DNA from: Rhizobiaceae bacterium
Lineage (GTDB): Bacteria; Pseudomonadota; Alphaproteobacteria; Rhizobiales; Rhizobiaceae
Assembly (NCBI GenBank): GCA_028865845.1
Contig: JAGWJK010000012.1
Span: forward strand, 1 to 15,624
Direction: 5' to 3'
DNA: 15,624 nucleotides
Shown here piece by piece: positions 6,522 to 15,624 of the stretch. Position 1 is the stretch's first letter. The number at the start of each line of letters is the position of its first letter. The position numbers were made by a program, and so were the translations under genes. The notes beneath the pieces were generated by a model, which did not search any database, had not been told where the DNA came from, and worked only from the letters and a program-made list of their open reading frames with translations.

Positions 6522-7793
6522 ATGGCGTTGAAACGCCTGCCGGTCGTCCGGACATGTCTGATTGCCGCAGGGGTCGCCGCCACGATGCTGCTTGCCGGCT
6601 GCAACCAGCAGAAGTCTGCCCAATCGGGCGCGCCCGCCGTCAAGCCGGAAGTGAGCGCCATGGCGCTGCACCCGCAATCGGTGGCCATTACCGCCGAGCT
6701 GCCGGGCCGCACGAGCGCCTATCTGATCGCCGAGGTGCGGCCGCAGGTCGGCGGCATCATCCGCGCCCGCAACTTCAAGGAAGGCAGCGAGGTCAAGGCC
6801 GGTGACGTGCTCTACGAAATCGATCCTTCGTCCTACCAGGCCGCTTACGACAGCGCCGCCGCCGCTCTGCAGAAGGCGCAGGGCGCCGTGCCCAGCGCGC
6901 AGGCCAAGCTTGACCGCTACAAGGGCCTCAGCCAGCCGAACGCAGTGAGCCAGCAGGATTTCGACGACGCGCAATCGAGCCTCGTGCAGGCGCAGGCCGA
7001 TGTCGCCTCCGCGAAGGCCGCGCTTGAAACCGCCCGCATCAATCTCGACTACACCAAGATGCGCGCGCCAATCAGCGGCCGCGTCGATGCCTCGACCGTA
7101 ACGGTCGGCGCTCTGGTGACCGCAGATCAAACGACGGCGCTGACGACCATTCGCGAGCTCGATCCGATCAACGTCGACGTCACGCAGTCCAGCACCAACC
7201 TCCTGGAGTTTCGCCGCGCCATCGAAGAAGGCCGGTTGAAGACGAGCGGCGACAACGTCTCGGTCCATCTGACGCTGGAAGACGGCTCGGAATACAAGCA
7301 GACCGGCAAGCTGGAATTCTCCGAGGCTGCCGTCGCCGAGACAGTCGGAACCGTTACAGTCCGCGCCGTATTCCCCAATCCGGACCGGGTACTGCTGCCG
7401 GGCATGTACGTTCGCGCCTCCATCGAGGAAGGCATTGCCGAAAACAGCTATCTCGTTCCGCAGCGCGCGGTTTTCCGCAACACCAAGGGTGAAGCGACGG
7501 CGATGTTCGTGACACCTGACGGCAAGGTGCAGCAGCGCGTGCTGAAGGTACAGCGCAACATCGGCAACAGCTGGCTCGTCAACGAGGGCATTGCCGATGG
7601 CGACCGCGTCGTCGTCGAAGGCGCCCAGCGCGTCCGCGACGGTCAGGACGTCACCGCCGTCAACGTGACCATCGACGATGCCACCGGCCTCACCAAGCAG
7701 GCCGCGGCAGCCGACGCCAAACCGGCTGAACAGGCCGGCCTTGAAAAGGGCGACGGCAAGGCCGAGCCCGGCGCTGCAGGTTCCCAGAAGTAG
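6522..7793 (+). CDS. RND efflux periplasmic adaptor lipoprotein (AcrA/MexA/SmeA type)
   Basis: 423 aa. The N-terminus MALKRLPVVR is followed by a hydrophobic stretch and lipobox LLAGC (Cys27), so it should be an inner-membrane-anchored periplasmic lipoprotein. Membrane-fusion-protein parts in order: first beta-barrel/lipoyl half (about 45-100, with VRPQVGGIIRARNFKEGSEV), alpha-hairpin (about 103-172, Ala/Gln-rich heptads), second lipoyl half (RAPISGRVDA, 181-190), then beta-barrel and membrane-proximal domains. The tail is Ala/Glu/Lys-rich. It bridges the RND pump to a TolC-like outer-membrane channel; no channel gene is present here. A GTG at 6480, with AGGA 9 nt upstream, would add 14 residues before the signal peptide and is a real alternative start. 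The transporter gene follows after 9 nt, so this is a two-gene operon. Confidence 0.95.
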   Translation: MALKRLPVVRTCLIAAGVAATMLLAGCNQQKSAQSGAPAVKPEVSAMALHPQSVAITAELPGRTSAYLIAEVRPQVGGIIRARNFKEGSEVKAGDVLYEIDPSSYQAAYDSAAAALQKAQGAVPSAQAKLDRYKGLSQPNAVSQQDFDDAQSSLVQAQADVASAKAALETARINLDYTKMRAPISGRVDASTVTVGALVTADQTTALTTIRELDPINVDVTQSSTNLLEFRRAIEEGRLKTSGDNVSVHLTLEDGSEYKQTGKLEFSEAAVAETVGTVTVRAVFPNPDRVLLPGMYVRASIEEGIAENSYLVPQRAVFRNTKGEATAMFVTPDGKVQQRVLKVQRNIGNSWLVNEGIADGDRVVVEGAQRVRDGQDVTAVNVTIDDATGLTKQAAAADAKPAEQAGLEKGDGKAEPGAAGSQK

Positions 7794-7802
7794 AGGTGAA
7801 CG

Positions 7803-10800
7803 ATGTCACGGTTTTTCATCGATCGCCCGATCTTTGCCTGGGTCATAGCGATCGTCATCATGCTTGCGGGTCTGCTGTCGATCACGACGCTGTCGATCTC
7901 GCAATATCCGCAGATCGCGCCGACCACGGTGCGCATTTCCGCCACCTATCCCGGCGCTGACGCCCAGACGGTCGAAAACTCGGTGACCAAGGTCATCGAG
8001 CAGGGCATGACAGGTATCGACAATCTCGACTACATGGCCTCGACCTCGACCTCGACCGGCCAGGCATCGATATCGCTCACCTTCAACAACAAGGCCGACG
8101 CCGACGTTGCGCAGATGCAGGTGCAGAACAAGCTGCAGCTCGTCACCGCGCAGCTGCCGCAATCGGTGCAGACGACCGGTATCGTCGTTTCCAAGTCGAC
8201 CTCGAACTTCTTGATGGTCGTCGGCTTCGTCTCGACCGACGGCAAGCTCAATTCCAACGACCTTGCCGACTATGTATCCAGTACCCTCAACGACACGCTG
8301 AAGCGTATCGAAGGCGTCGGCGACACCCAGATCTTCGGTGCCGGCTATGCCATGCGCATCTGGGTCAACCCGGATAAGCTCGCCAAGTATCAGTTGATGG
8401 TCAGCGACGTTACCAACGCTATCGAGGCGCAGAACACGCAGGTTTCCGCCGGCCAGCTCGGCGCCCTGCCGCAGCGCCAGGGCCAGCAGCTGAATGCCAC
8501 GGTGACGGCGAAGAGCCGCCTGCAGACGCCGGAGCAGTTCGAAAACATCATCCTGAAGAGCCAGTCGAACGGCTCGCTGGTGCGCCTCAACGACGTCGCC
8601 ACCGTCGAGCTCGGCGCTTCCTCCTACACGAGCTCGAGCACCTACAACGGCCAGCAGGCCGCCGGTCTTGCCGTCATGCTCGCGTCGGGCGCCAACGCCA
8701 TCAGCACGGCGGAAGCCGTGCAGTCGACCATCGACGGCCTCAGGCAGACGCTGCCGCCGAACGTCGACGTCGTCTACGCCTACGACACCACGCCCTTCGT
8801 CAAACTGTCGATCGAAGACGTGGTAAAGACGCTGTTCGAAGCGATCGTGCTCGTCTTCATCGTCATGTTCATCTTCCTGCAGAACATCCGCGCAACCCTG
8901 ATCCCGACGCTTGCCGTCCCGGTCGTCCTGCTCGGCACGTTCGGGGTGCTTTCCGTCTTCGGCTATTCGATCAACACCCTCACCATGTTCGGCATGGTGC
9001 TGGCGATCGGTCTGCTGGTCGACGACGCGATCGTCGTCGTCGAAAACGTCGAACGCGTGATGGAGGAGGAACACCTTTCGCCGCGCGAGGCGACGATCAA
9101 ATCGATGCAGGAAATCACCGGCGCACTGATCGGTATCGCGACGGTGTTGTCGGCGGTGTTTATCCCGATGGCCTTCTTCTCAGGCTCGGTCGGCGTCATC
9201 TACCGCCAGTTCTCGGTGACCATCGTTTCGGCGATGGTGCTCTCCGTCATCGTCGCCTTGATCCTGACCCCTGCCCTTTGTGCCACCATTCTCAAGAAGC
9301 CGCAGCACGGCGCCAAGGAACGCGGCATCTTCGGCTGGTTCAACCGCAATTTCGAGCGCGGCACGCTGCGTTACCAGCGCGGCATCAGCTTCATGATCCG
9401 CCGCTCCAGTATCTTCCTGATCCTGTTCGTGCTGATCGCAGGCGGCGTCGGTTACCTCTTCAACCGCCTGCCGAGCTCGTTCCTGCCGGACGAAGACCAG
9501 GGCATTCTGCTCACCGCAGTGCAGCTCCCGCCGGGCGCGACGGACGCCCGCACCAAGGCCGTGCTCGACCAGGTGCGCAACTACTACACCACGACCGAGA
9601 AGGATTACGTCCAGGGCGTGTTCGCCGTCGCCGGCTTCGGCTTCAGCGGACAGGGCCAGAACGTCGGTCTTGTCTTCGTGAAGCTCAAGGATTTCGCCGA
9701 CCGCACCGCGCCGCAGGCCAAGGCGCAGGCGATCGCCGGCCGCGCCATGGGCGCCTTCTCGAAGATCAAGGACGGTAGCGTCTTTGCACTGGCGCCGCCG
9801 GCCATTCCCGGCTTTGGCAGCTCCAGCGGCTTCGATTTCTACATCAAGGACATCAACGGCGCCGGCCATGAAAAGCTGATCGCAGCCCGCAATCAGCTTC
9901 TGGGTGCCGCCGGCAAGGATGCAAAGCTGTTCGGCACCCGTCCGAACGGACAGGAGGATACGCCGCAATATTCCGTCAACATCGACCAGGAAAAAGCGAG
10001 CGCCCTCAACATCAACCTTGCCGATATCGACTCCACGCTGTCGACCGCCTGGGGCGGTACCTATGTCAACGACTTCATCGATCGCGGCCGCGTCAAGCCG
10101 GTCTATGTCCAGGCCGATAAGGATTTCCGCATGCAGCCGTCGGACTTCGACCGCTGGTATGTCCGGAATTCCGACGGCGCCATGGTGCCTTTCTCGGCCT
10201 TCGCCAGCGGCAGCTGGACCTACGGTTCGCCACGCCTCGAGCGCTACAACGGCTCTTCGGCCGTCGAAATCCAGGGTGCGGCCGCACCAGGCGTATCGTC
10301 CGGCGATGCGATGAACGAGATCGACAACATCATGTCGCAGCTGCCGCAGGGCTTCAGCCACGAATGGACCAGCCTCTCGGCCCAGGAAAAGCTCTCCGGC
10401 AACCAGGCGACCCAGCTTTACGCCATCTCGATCCTGGTCGTGTTCCTTGCGCTTGCCGCGCTTTACGAGAGCTGGTCGATCCCGCTCGCCGTCATGCTGT
10501 CGGTTCCGATCGGCATCTTCGGCGCGCTGCTCGGCGCAACCCTCTTCGGTCAGTCGAACGACGTCTATTTCAAGGTCGGCCTGCTGACGACGATCGGTCT
10601 TGCCGCCAAGAACGCCATCCTGATCGTGGAATTCGCCATCGAACAGCAACGATCGGGCAAGGAACTGATCCCCGCGACGCTCGAAGCGGCCCGCCAGCGC
10701 CTGCGCCCGATCCTGATGACCTCGCTCGCCTTCATCCTCGGCGTTCTGCCGCTGGCAATCGCGCACGGCGCCGGTTCCGGCAGCCAGAACTCGATCGGTA

Positions 10801-10949
10801 TCGGCGTCATGGGCGGCATGATTTCGGCAACCGTGCTCGGCGTCTTCTTCATCCCGCTGCTCTTCGTCTCCGTCCGCCGGATCTTCAAGGGCAAGACCCG
10901 GGATGCAGGCACGCCCGCAGAGGAGCCCACGCCCGACACGGGACATTGA
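7803..10949 (+). CDS. RND multidrug efflux transporter, HAE1 family (AcrB/MexB/SmeB type)
   Basis: 1048 aa, full length for the family. It opens with the canonical [20 protein letters not shown]. The large periplasmic loops (about 30-330 and 560-870) hold porter and docking domains, and 12 membrane helices are expected. Proton-relay residues are present: Asp407-Asp408 in [13 protein letters not shown] (TM4) and Lys936 in [13 protein letters not shown] (TM10). The start follows a GAGGTGA site that overlaps the adaptor stop codon. It forms a homotrimer in the inner membrane and pumps drugs, detergents or plant phenolics/flavonoids out, driven by proton flow. Rhizobial relatives include SmeAB and BepDE-type pumps, but substrate cannot be predicted. 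The outer-membrane channel must be encoded elsewhere. It is regulated by the divergent TetR. Confidence 0.97.
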   Translation: MSRFFIDRPIFAWVIAIVIMLAGLLSITTLSISQYPQIAPTTVRISATYPGADAQTVENSVTKVIEQGMTGIDNLDYMASTSTSTGQASISLTFNNKADADVAQMQVQNKLQLVTAQLPQSVQTTGIVVSKSTSNFLMVVGFVSTDGKLNSNDLADYVSSTLNDTLKRIEGVGDTQIFGAGYAMRIWVNPDKLAKYQLMVSDVTNAIEAQNTQVSAGQLGALPQRQGQQLNATVTAKSRLQTPEQFENIILKSQSNGSLVRLNDVATVELGASSYTSSSTYNGQQAAGLAVMLASGANAISTAEAVQSTIDGLRQTLPPNVDVVYAYDTTPFVKLSIEDVVKTLFEAIVLVFIVMFIFLQNIRATLIPTLAVPVVLLGTFGVLSVFGYSINTLTMFGMVLAIGLLVDDAIVVVENVERVMEEEHLSPREATIKSMQEITGALIGIATVLSAVFIPMAFFSGSVGVIYRQFSVTIVSAMVLSVIVALILTPALCATILKKPQHGAKERGIFGWFNRNFERGTLRYQRGISFMIRRSSIFLILFVLIAGGVGYLFNRLPSSFLPDEDQGILLTAVQLPPGATDARTKAVLDQVRNYYTTTEKDYVQGVFAVAGFGFSGQGQNVGLVFVKLKDFADRTAPQAKAQAIAGRAMGAFSKIKDGSVFALAPPAIPGFGSSSGFDFYIKDINGAGHEKLIAARNQLLGAAGKDAKLFGTRPNGQEDTPQYSVNIDQEKASALNINLADIDSTLSTAWGGTYVNDFIDRGRVKPVYVQADKDFRMQPSDFDRWYVRNSDGAMVPFSAFASGSWTYGSPRLERYNGSSAVEIQGAAAPGVSSGDAMNEIDNIMSQLPQGFSHEWTSLSAQEKLSGNQATQLYAISILVVFLALAALYESWSIPLAVMLSVPIGIFGALLGATLFGQSNDVYFKVGLLTTIGLAAKNAILIVEFAIEQQRSGKELIPATLEAARQRLRPILMTSLAFILGVLPLAIAHGAGSGSQNSIGIGVMGGMISATVLGVFFIPLLFVSVRRIFKGKTRDAGTPAEEPTPDTGH

Positions 10950-11002
10950 TGGCCTTGGGCCTGCTCATATCGAGCGGGGCACAATTCGAGGCGAATGATA
11001 AT

Positions 11003-11038
11003 GGCGCTTCCGCACTATCGCGGAGGCGCCAATTTTTT
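11003..11038 (+). terminator. Intrinsic terminator of the efflux operon
   Basis: An 11-bp stem (GGCGCTTCCGC / GCGGAGGCGCC, one G.U pair) with a 6-nt ACTATC loop is followed by AATTTTTT. It lies 53 bp after the transporter stop. This is the strongest rho-independent terminator in the window. Confidence 0.9.
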
Positions 11039-11076
11039 AAGGTGACGATCCGACAAATCGGACAACTGCCACAGCA

Positions 11077-11117
11077 TTGAAAACCTGGCTATCGATGATT
11101 AATCTGCAATCGTTGAT
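11077..11117 (+). promoter_or_regulatory. Possible promoter and direct-repeat operator of the antitoxin-like gene
   Basis: TTGAAA (11077-11082) is followed 17 bp later by a weak TAATCT (11100-11105). Two near-identical 9-mers, ATCGATGAT (11091-11099) and ATCGTTGAT (11109-11117), start 18 bp apart and bracket the -10. Ribbon-helix-helix antitoxins commonly repress their own promoter through repeated half-sites, so autoregulation is plausible. The -10 match is poor. Confidence 0.3.
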
Positions 11118-11131
11118 GGCAGGAGGGTTTT

Positions 11132-11377
11132 GTGGCCAGTATAACCATCCACAAAATCGATGAGTCTCTCAAAGCGCGGCTATGCACGCGCGCCGCCACT
11201 CACGGGCGCACGATGGAAGACGAAGCCAGAGAGATATTGCGGGCAGCACTTTTGACGGAAGACAAAGGCGAGCTGAACCTGACGGAAAGCATAGGCCGTC
11301 GCATGGCGAAAACCGGCGGCGTCACCTTGGCGATTTCGCCACGCGAGTTCATTCGGCCGATCGATCTCGCCGAATAA
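11132..11377 (+). CDS. FitA/Arc-like ribbon-helix-helix antitoxin-type protein, orphan
   Basis: 81 aa from a GTG start with an excellent AGGAGGG site 4 nt upstream. Residues 1-43 form a ribbon-helix-helix: strand MASITIHKID, helix ESLKARLCTRAATHG, then RTMEDEAREILRAALL, the pattern of FitA/VapB-type antitoxins. The remaining residues (SIGRRMAKTGGVTLAISPRE and after) would be the toxin-wrapping tail. In FitAB-type modules a PIN-domain RNase toxin gene normally overlaps or follows directly. Here only 47 bp separate the stop from the end of the convergent RND gene, and no toxin lies upstream. It is therefore a solitary antitoxin-like gene, either a relic, a regulator of its own, or an antitoxin acting on a toxin encoded elsewhere. 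Confidence 0.8.
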   Translation: MASITIHKIDESLKARLCTRAATHGRTMEDEAREILRAALLTEDKGELNLTESIGRRMAKTGGVTLAISPREFIRPIDLAE

Positions 11378-11393
11378 TCATACTCGATCGCTT

Positions 11394-11417
11394 GGGAATA
11401 TCACGGTTGATATTCCC
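11394..11417. terminator. Perfect hairpin between convergent genes
   Basis: GGGAATATC (11394-11402) and GATATTCCC (11409-11417) form a perfect 9-bp stem with a 6-nt loop. It is placed exactly between the convergent antitoxin-like and MdtC-like genes. No T-run follows on either strand, so it is probably a weak bidirectional terminator or transcript-end stabiliser. Confidence 0.45.
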
Positions 11418-11424
11418 GGTGTCC

Positions 11425-14400
11425 TCACGTCGAAGCAGGTGCGGTCAGCTGCCGCACCGACCAGCGCTTGTGGAGCTTGGCGAGCATCAGATAGATGATC
11501 GGCGTGGTGTAGAGCGTCAGCACCTGCGACACGATCAGGCCACCGACGATGGTGATGCCGAGTGGGCGGCGTAGCTCCGCTCCAGGCCCCTCCGCGACGA
11601 TCAGCGGGATTGCGCCCATCAGCGCCGCCAGAGTGGTCATCAGGATCGGGCGGAACCGCTTGAGGCAGGCCTCGTAGATCGCGTCTTCCGACGACATGCC
11701 ATGCTTGCGTTCGCCCTGTAGCGCGAAATCCACCATCATGATGCCGTTCTTCTTGACGATGCCGATCAGGAGAATGATGCCGATGAAGGCGATGATCGTC
11801 AGTTCCGTGCCGCTGATTGCAAGCGCGAGCAAGGCGCCAAGGCCGGCAGACGGCAGCGTCGAGATGATCGTCAGCGGGTGCGCCAGGCTCTCATAGAGAA
11901 TGCCGAGCACGATGTAGACCGCGAGAAGCGCTGCCAGCAACAGCAACGGCTGGCTGCTTGAGGATTGCGTTGCGCTTGCCGCATCGCCGGCAAAATCCGC
12001 ATGCAGCGTATCGGGCAGATGCATGCCGAGCACGGCTTTCTGGATAGCGTCGTTGGCGACTTCGATCGGCGTGTTGAGGGCGAGATTGTAGGAAATCGTC
12101 ACGGCCGGATATTGCCCCTGGTGATTGACCACCAGGGGCGCCAGCGTGCGCTCGATCGAGGCGACGGCGCTGAGCGGAACCTGCGTGCCATCGGCGGCAG
12201 GCACGTAGAGATTGGCGATCTCCTTGGGATCGCGGGCATAGTCCGGATCTGCTTCCAGCACGACGCGATATTGATTGCGCTGGGTGTAGATCGTCGAAAC
12301 CTGCCGCTGCGCGAAGGCGTTGTTCAGCGCACTGTCGATCGACTGGATGCTGACGCCGAGGCGAGAGGCTTCGCTGCGGTTGATATCGACGGTCGCCTGC
12401 AGCCCGTTTGGCTGACGGTCGGTCGCGACATCCGTAAGTTCGCTCAACCCCTGCAATTGCTCCAGCACCTTTGGAGCCCATTCCACCATCTCGTCGTAAT
12501 TCGCGTCCCAAAGCGTGAACTGATACTGCGATTGCGACGAGCGCGCGCCGGCGCGGATATCGCCCGGCGAAAACAGGAAAGTGCTGAGCCCCGGAATCGC
12601 CATCAGCTGCTTACGCAGCCGGTCGATCACCTCGGCGGTCGAGACGCGTTCCGAGGCCGGCTTCAGCGAAATCAGCAAGGAGCCGCGATTGACGGAGCTG
12701 GCAAAGCCGCCGCCGCCTACCGATGAACCAAGACCGGCGACAGCCGGGTCCTTGGCGACGATCGCGGCTGCCTGCTCCTGCAGCTTGACCATGGCTGGAT
12801 AGGAAATATCAGTCGCCGCCTGCGTGCCGCCCTGGATGAAGCCGGTATCGTCCTGCGGAATGAACGCCTTCGGCACCTTGACGTAGAGATAGGCGGACAT
12901 GACGACGCAGGCGAGAATGACGAGAACCGACATGACCCGATGGTGCAGCACTGCCTTCAGCGTGCGGCCATAGAAATTGGTGATCGCGCCGAGCGTTCCC
13001 TCGACGATGCGGCCGAAAAGGCCGGGGCGGGCTTCCAGGTCATGGGCACGAAGCCGATGGCCGCAGATCATCGGCGTCAGCGTCAGCGATACCAGCGTCG
13101 AGACGATGATGGTGAAGCCGAGCGTCAGCGAAAAGGTCTGGAAGAAGCGGCCGACGATGCCGCCCATGAAAAACAGCGGAATGAAGGCTGCGAGCAGCGA
13201 CACACTGATCGACACGACGGTAAAGCCGATCTGCTTGGCGCCCTCGAGCGCCGCCTTCATCGGCTTCATCCCGGTTTCGAGATTGGCGTAGATGTTTTCG
13301 ATCATCACGATCGCATCGTCGACGACGAAGCCCACCGAGACCGCAAGCGCCATAAGCGACAGATTGTCGATCGACAGGCCAAACAGCCACATGGCGGCGA
13401 AGGTGCCCGCCAGCGATAGCGGTACCGTGACGCCAGCGGCAAAGGTCGGCGTCGCGCGCCGTAGAAAGACGAAGACCACGCCCATGACGAGGCAGATCGT
13501 CGCCAGTAGCGTCCACTGCATGTCCGTGACGCTCGCATGGATCGTCGTGGTGCGGTCGTTGAGAACGGCGATATGCACGCCGGCCGGGATCAGCCGCTGC
13601 AGCTCCGGGATCAGCTCCTTGACGCCATCGACCGTGGAGATAACGTTCGCATCCGCCTCCTTGGTGATGTTGAGCAGCACGGCGGGTTTGCCGTCGTACC
13701 AGGCATCCGAGCGGCTGTTGCGCACGCCGGGCTCGACGGTGGCGATATCGGAGAGGCGAACAGCCGTGCCGTCGCCGCTGCGTACGATGATGTTGCCGTA
13801 GTCCTCCGGTGTCCGCAGCTGACCGTTGATGGCAATGGAGAAGGCTGCATTGCTGCCGTCGATCGAGCCGATCGGGCCGAGCACGCTGGCATTGACGATG
13901 GCGGTGCGAACGGCGTCGAGCGATAGACCCATGGCCGATAGGCGATCGGGGTCGAGCCTGACACGCACGGCGGGCTGGTCGGCGCCGCTCACGGTTACGC
14001 CACCGACGCCGTCCACCTGCGAAATGCGCTGCACCACCACCGTATCGGCGGCGTCATAAATGGCGCTTGGGGATACGTTGTCCGATGTCAACGCGAGGAT
14101 CAGCACGGGTGCTGCGGCAGGGTTGATCTTGCGGAAGGAGGGCAATGTCGGCAGATCGCCCGGCAGGTCGGTCGCCGCCGCGTTGAGTGCCGCCTGCACA
14201 TCCTGCGCCGCGCCGTCGACACTGCGAGAAAGATCGAACTGCGCGACGATGCTACTGGTGCCGAGGGAACTTACTGACGTGAGCTGCGTGATGCCGGCGA
14301 TCGTGCCGAGATGTCGCTCCAGTGGCGCTGCGACGCTCGCCGCCATGCTGGCCGGGTCGGCGCCGGGGCGGCTCGCGGAGACGACGATGGTCGGCAGGTC

Positions 14401-14520
14401 GACGGTCGGCAGGCTCGCAACCGGCAGAAAATGATAGGCGACGATACCGAGAAGCGACAGCCCGATCGCCAGCAGCGTCGTTCCGACCGGACGTTTGATG
14501 AAAGGTTCGGAAAGGTTCAT
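11425..14520 (-). CDS. RND transporter subunit, MdtC/MuxC-like
   Basis: 1031 aa, full length. The N-terminus MNLSEPFIKRPVGTTLLAIG and the motif ASLPTVDLPTIVVSASRPGA are typical of the MdtB/MdtC branch of HAE1 pumps. The C-terminus (LYTTPIIYLMLAKLHKRW) also fits. Proton-relay residues are present: Asp401-Asp402 in VGFVVDDAIVMIEN (TM4) and the TM10 motif IVKKNGIMMVDFAL. It starts 14 nt after the stop of the upstream MdtB-like gene, with GGAAAGGGCGG as ribosome site, so the two are co-transcribed. In MdtABC/MuxABC systems the B and C subunits form a heterotrimer that needs an adaptor (MdtA/MuxA) and a TolC-type channel. The second-in-order position and sequence favour the C subunit. Known relatives export bile salts, novobiocin or plant compounds; the substrate here is unknown. 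Confidence 0.95.
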   Translation of the reverse strand: MNLSEPFIKRPVGTTLLAIGLSLLGIVAYHFLPVASLPTVDLPTIVVSASRPGADPASMAASVAAPLERHLGTIAGITQLTSVSSLGTSSIVAQFDLSRSVDGAAQDVQAALNAAATDLPGDLPTLPSFRKINPAAAPVLILALTSDNVSPSAIYDAADTVVVQRISQVDGVGGVTVSGADQPAVRVRLDPDRLSAMGLSLDAVRTAIVNASVLGPIGSIDGSNAAFSIAINGQLRTPEDYGNIIVRSGDGTAVRLSDIATVEPGVRNSRSDAWYDGKPAVLLNITKEADANVISTVDGVKELIPELQRLIPAGVHIAVLNDRTTTIHASVTDMQWTLLATICLVMGVVFVFLRRATPTFAAGVTVPLSLAGTFAAMWLFGLSIDNLSLMALAVSVGFVVDDAIVMIENIYANLETGMKPMKAALEGAKQIGFTVVSISVSLLAAFIPLFFMGGIVGRFFQTFSLTLGFTIIVSTLVSLTLTPMICGHRLRAHDLEARPGLFGRIVEGTLGAITNFYGRTLKAVLHHRVMSVLVILACVVMSAYLYVKVPKAFIPQDDTGFIQGGTQAATDISYPAMVKLQEQAAAIVAKDPAVAGLGSSVGGGGFASSVNRGSLLISLKPASERVSTAEVIDRLRKQLMAIPGLSTFLFSPGDIRAGARSSQSQYQFTLWDANYDEMVEWAPKVLEQLQGLSELTDVATDRQPNGLQATVDINRSEASRLGVSIQSIDSALNNAFAQRQVSTIYTQRNQYRVVLEADPDYARDPKEIANLYVPAADGTQVPLSAVASIERTLAPLVVNHQGQYPAVTISYNLALNTPIEVANDAIQKAVLGMHLPDTLHADFAGDAASATQSSSSQPLLLLAALLAVYIVLGILYESLAHPLTIISTLPSAGLGALLALAISGTELTIIAFIGIILLIGIVKKNGIMMVDFALQGERKHGMSSEDAIYEACLKRFRPILMTTLAALMGAIPLIVAEGPGAELRRPLGITIVGGLIVSQVLTLYTTPIIYLMLAKLHKRWSVRQLTAPAST

Positions 14521-14534
14521 GTCCCGCCCTTTCC

Positions 14535-15624
14535 TCAGTCCAGTTCCGGTGCCGGCTCGCCGGTCGGCCGGCCGACGAACCGCGTGCGCAGGTTCTCGAA
14601 GGCAAGGTAGATCACCGGCGTCGTATAGAGCGTCAGCAGCTGCGACAGCACGAGGCCGCCGATGATGGTAATGCCGAGCGGGATGCGCAGCTCCGCGCCC
14701 GTGCCGTGGGCCAGCGCCAGCGGCAACGCGCCGAAGAGGGCAGCAAGCGTCGTCATCATGATCGGCCGGAAGCGCAGGATCGAGGCCTTCAGGATCGCCT
14801 CGCGTGGCGCCAGGCCCTCGTTGCGCTCCGCTTCGAGCGCAAAGTCGATCATCATGATGGCGTTCTTCTTGACGATACCCATCAGGAGCACGATGCCGAT
14901 CAGCGCGATGATCGACAGGTCCTGCCCGAAGAGCATCAGCGCCAGCAGGGCCCCGACACCGGCTGATGGCAGCGTGGAAAGGATCGTCACCGGATGGACG
15001 GCGCTTTCGTAGAGCAGGCCGAGCACGATATAGATCGTGACGATCGCCGCAAGGATCAGCCAGGGCTCGCCGGCAAGCGAAGAGGCGAATTCCTGGGCAT
15101 CGCCGGAATAGTTGCGCTGGATCGAACTCGGCATGCCGATATCCTGCTCCGCCGCCCGGATTTCCGTTACGGCGTCGCTGAGCGATGCGCCTTTGGCGAG
15201 ATCGAAGCTCAGCGTTACCGCCGGGAACTGCTCGTCATGACTGATGACCAGCGGCGCGGTGGTGAACGACGCCTTGGTAAAGGCGTTGAGCGGCACCTGC
15301 GTATCGCTGGCGCCGGCCACATAGAGCTTGTCGAGCGATTTCGGATCCGACTGATATTGCGGTGCCGCCTCCAGGATGACGCGGTACTGGTTGGCCTGAC
15401 CGTAGATCGTCGCGATCTGGCGCTGCCCGAAGGCATCGTTCAACGTATCGCTGACCGCCTGCATGGAGACGCCGAGACGGGACGCCGTTTCGCGATCCAC
15501 GTTGACGAAAAGCCGGCCGCCGCCCATCTCGACCTCGGAGGTGACGTCGATGAGCTTCGGGCTCTGCTGCAGCTGGCGCGTCAGCTTGTCGGCCCACTCG
15601 ACCACCGTCGCCGTGTCCGTGCCC
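14535..15624 (-). CDS. RND transporter subunit, MdtB/MuxB-like, N-terminal part beyond window
   Basis: About 363 C-terminal residues are visible out of an expected 1040 or so. The frame stays open to the right edge, and the apparent GTG start at 15605 is an internal Val. It covers part of the second periplasmic loop (VVEWADKLTRQLQQSPKLID, then ASRLGVSMQAVSDTLNDAFG) and the last five or so membrane helices, including the TM10 relay motif GIVKKNAIMMIDFAL. It ends in LYTTPVIYLAFENLR and a short Pro/Glu-rich tail. It is paralogous to the downstream MdtC-like gene and 14 nt upstream of it, the B-then-C order of mdtABC/muxABC operons. The adaptor gene is expected right of the window. Confidence 0.93.
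   Translation of the reverse strand, partial: GTDTATVVEWADKLTRQLQQSPKLIDVTSEVEMGGGRLFVNVDRETASRLGVSMQAVSDTLNDAFGQRQIATIYGQANQYRVILEAAPQYQSDPKSLDKLYVAGASDTQVPLNAFTKASFTTAPLVISHDEQFPAVTLSFDLAKGASLSDAVTEIRAAEQDIGMPSSIQRNYSGDAQEFASSLAGEPWLILAAIVTIYIVLGLLYESAVHPVTILSTLPSAGVGALLALMLFGQDLSIIALIGIVLLMGIVKKNAIMMIDFALEAERNEGLAPREAILKASILRFRPIMMTTLAALFGALPLALAHGTGAELRIPLGITIIGGLVLSQLLTLYTTPVIYLAFENLRTRFVGRPTGEPAPELD

Noticed and set aside
9180..10946. Long minus-strand open frame opposite the AcrB-type transporter gene
   Set aside because: High-GC antisense frame with Asp/Arg/Gly/His-biased composition and no domain; the plus-strand frame is a full-length RND transporter. The same applies to the minus-strand frames at 884-2071 and 7806-9074.
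6522..10949. The AcrAB-type pump as dedicated exporter of the RiPP
   Set aside because: It is a separate operon with its own TetR, promoter and terminators, and is of a general multidrug type; proximity alone does not support the link.

Overview
The window looks like chromosomal or large-replicon DNA of a Rhizobium-type alphaproteobacterium (R. etli/leguminosarum group). The evidence is the high-GC codon use, a PraR-like XRE regulator with the rhizobial TFQQVQKYEKGTNR helix-turn-helix, and several RND pumps. No rRNA, tRNA, insertion sequence or CRISPR array was seen. The organism assignment is inferred from recognised protein families, not from a database search.

Layout. (1) 3-404, +: 3' part of an XRE-family regulator, followed by a hairpin. 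(2) 596-5025, +: a compact, apparently undescribed RiPP (ribosomally synthesised, post-translationally modified peptide) locus. It holds a 649-aa SARP/BTAD-TPR transcriptional activator, a 121-aa candidate precursor whose C-terminal half is six RMD-containing repeats with a 9-residue period, a YcaO enzyme and a TfuA-like partner that overlaps ycaO by an ATGA. YcaO-TfuA pairs are known to install backbone thioamides, so the likely product is a set of thioamidated short peptides cut from a multi-core precursor. (3) 5160-5402, +: an 80-aa protein of unknown function. (4) 5403-5718: a gene-poor stretch with five or more strong stem-loops, the last followed by a T-run. It could be a structured RNA or a palindromic intergenic element.

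(5) 5700-10949: a divergent tetR and a two-gene AcrAB/MexAB/SmeAB-type RND pump operon (lipoprotein adaptor plus 1048-aa transporter). A near-perfect operator overlaps the predicted -10, and a strong intrinsic terminator closes the operon. (6) 11132-11377, +: a FitA/Arc-type ribbon-helix-helix antitoxin-like protein with no toxin gene beside it. (7) 11425-15624, -: the end of an MdtABC/MuxABC-type operon, with a complete MdtC-like transporter and the C-terminal third of an MdtB-like transporter running off the right edge.

Working together: the SARP-type regulator probably switches on the adjacent precursor-ycaO-tfuA genes. TfuA would support YcaO in ATP-dependent thionation of the repeat cores. 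No leader peptidase, dedicated exporter or immunity gene lies in the cluster, so these steps would need enzymes encoded elsewhere. The RND pumps look like separate multidrug efflux modules.
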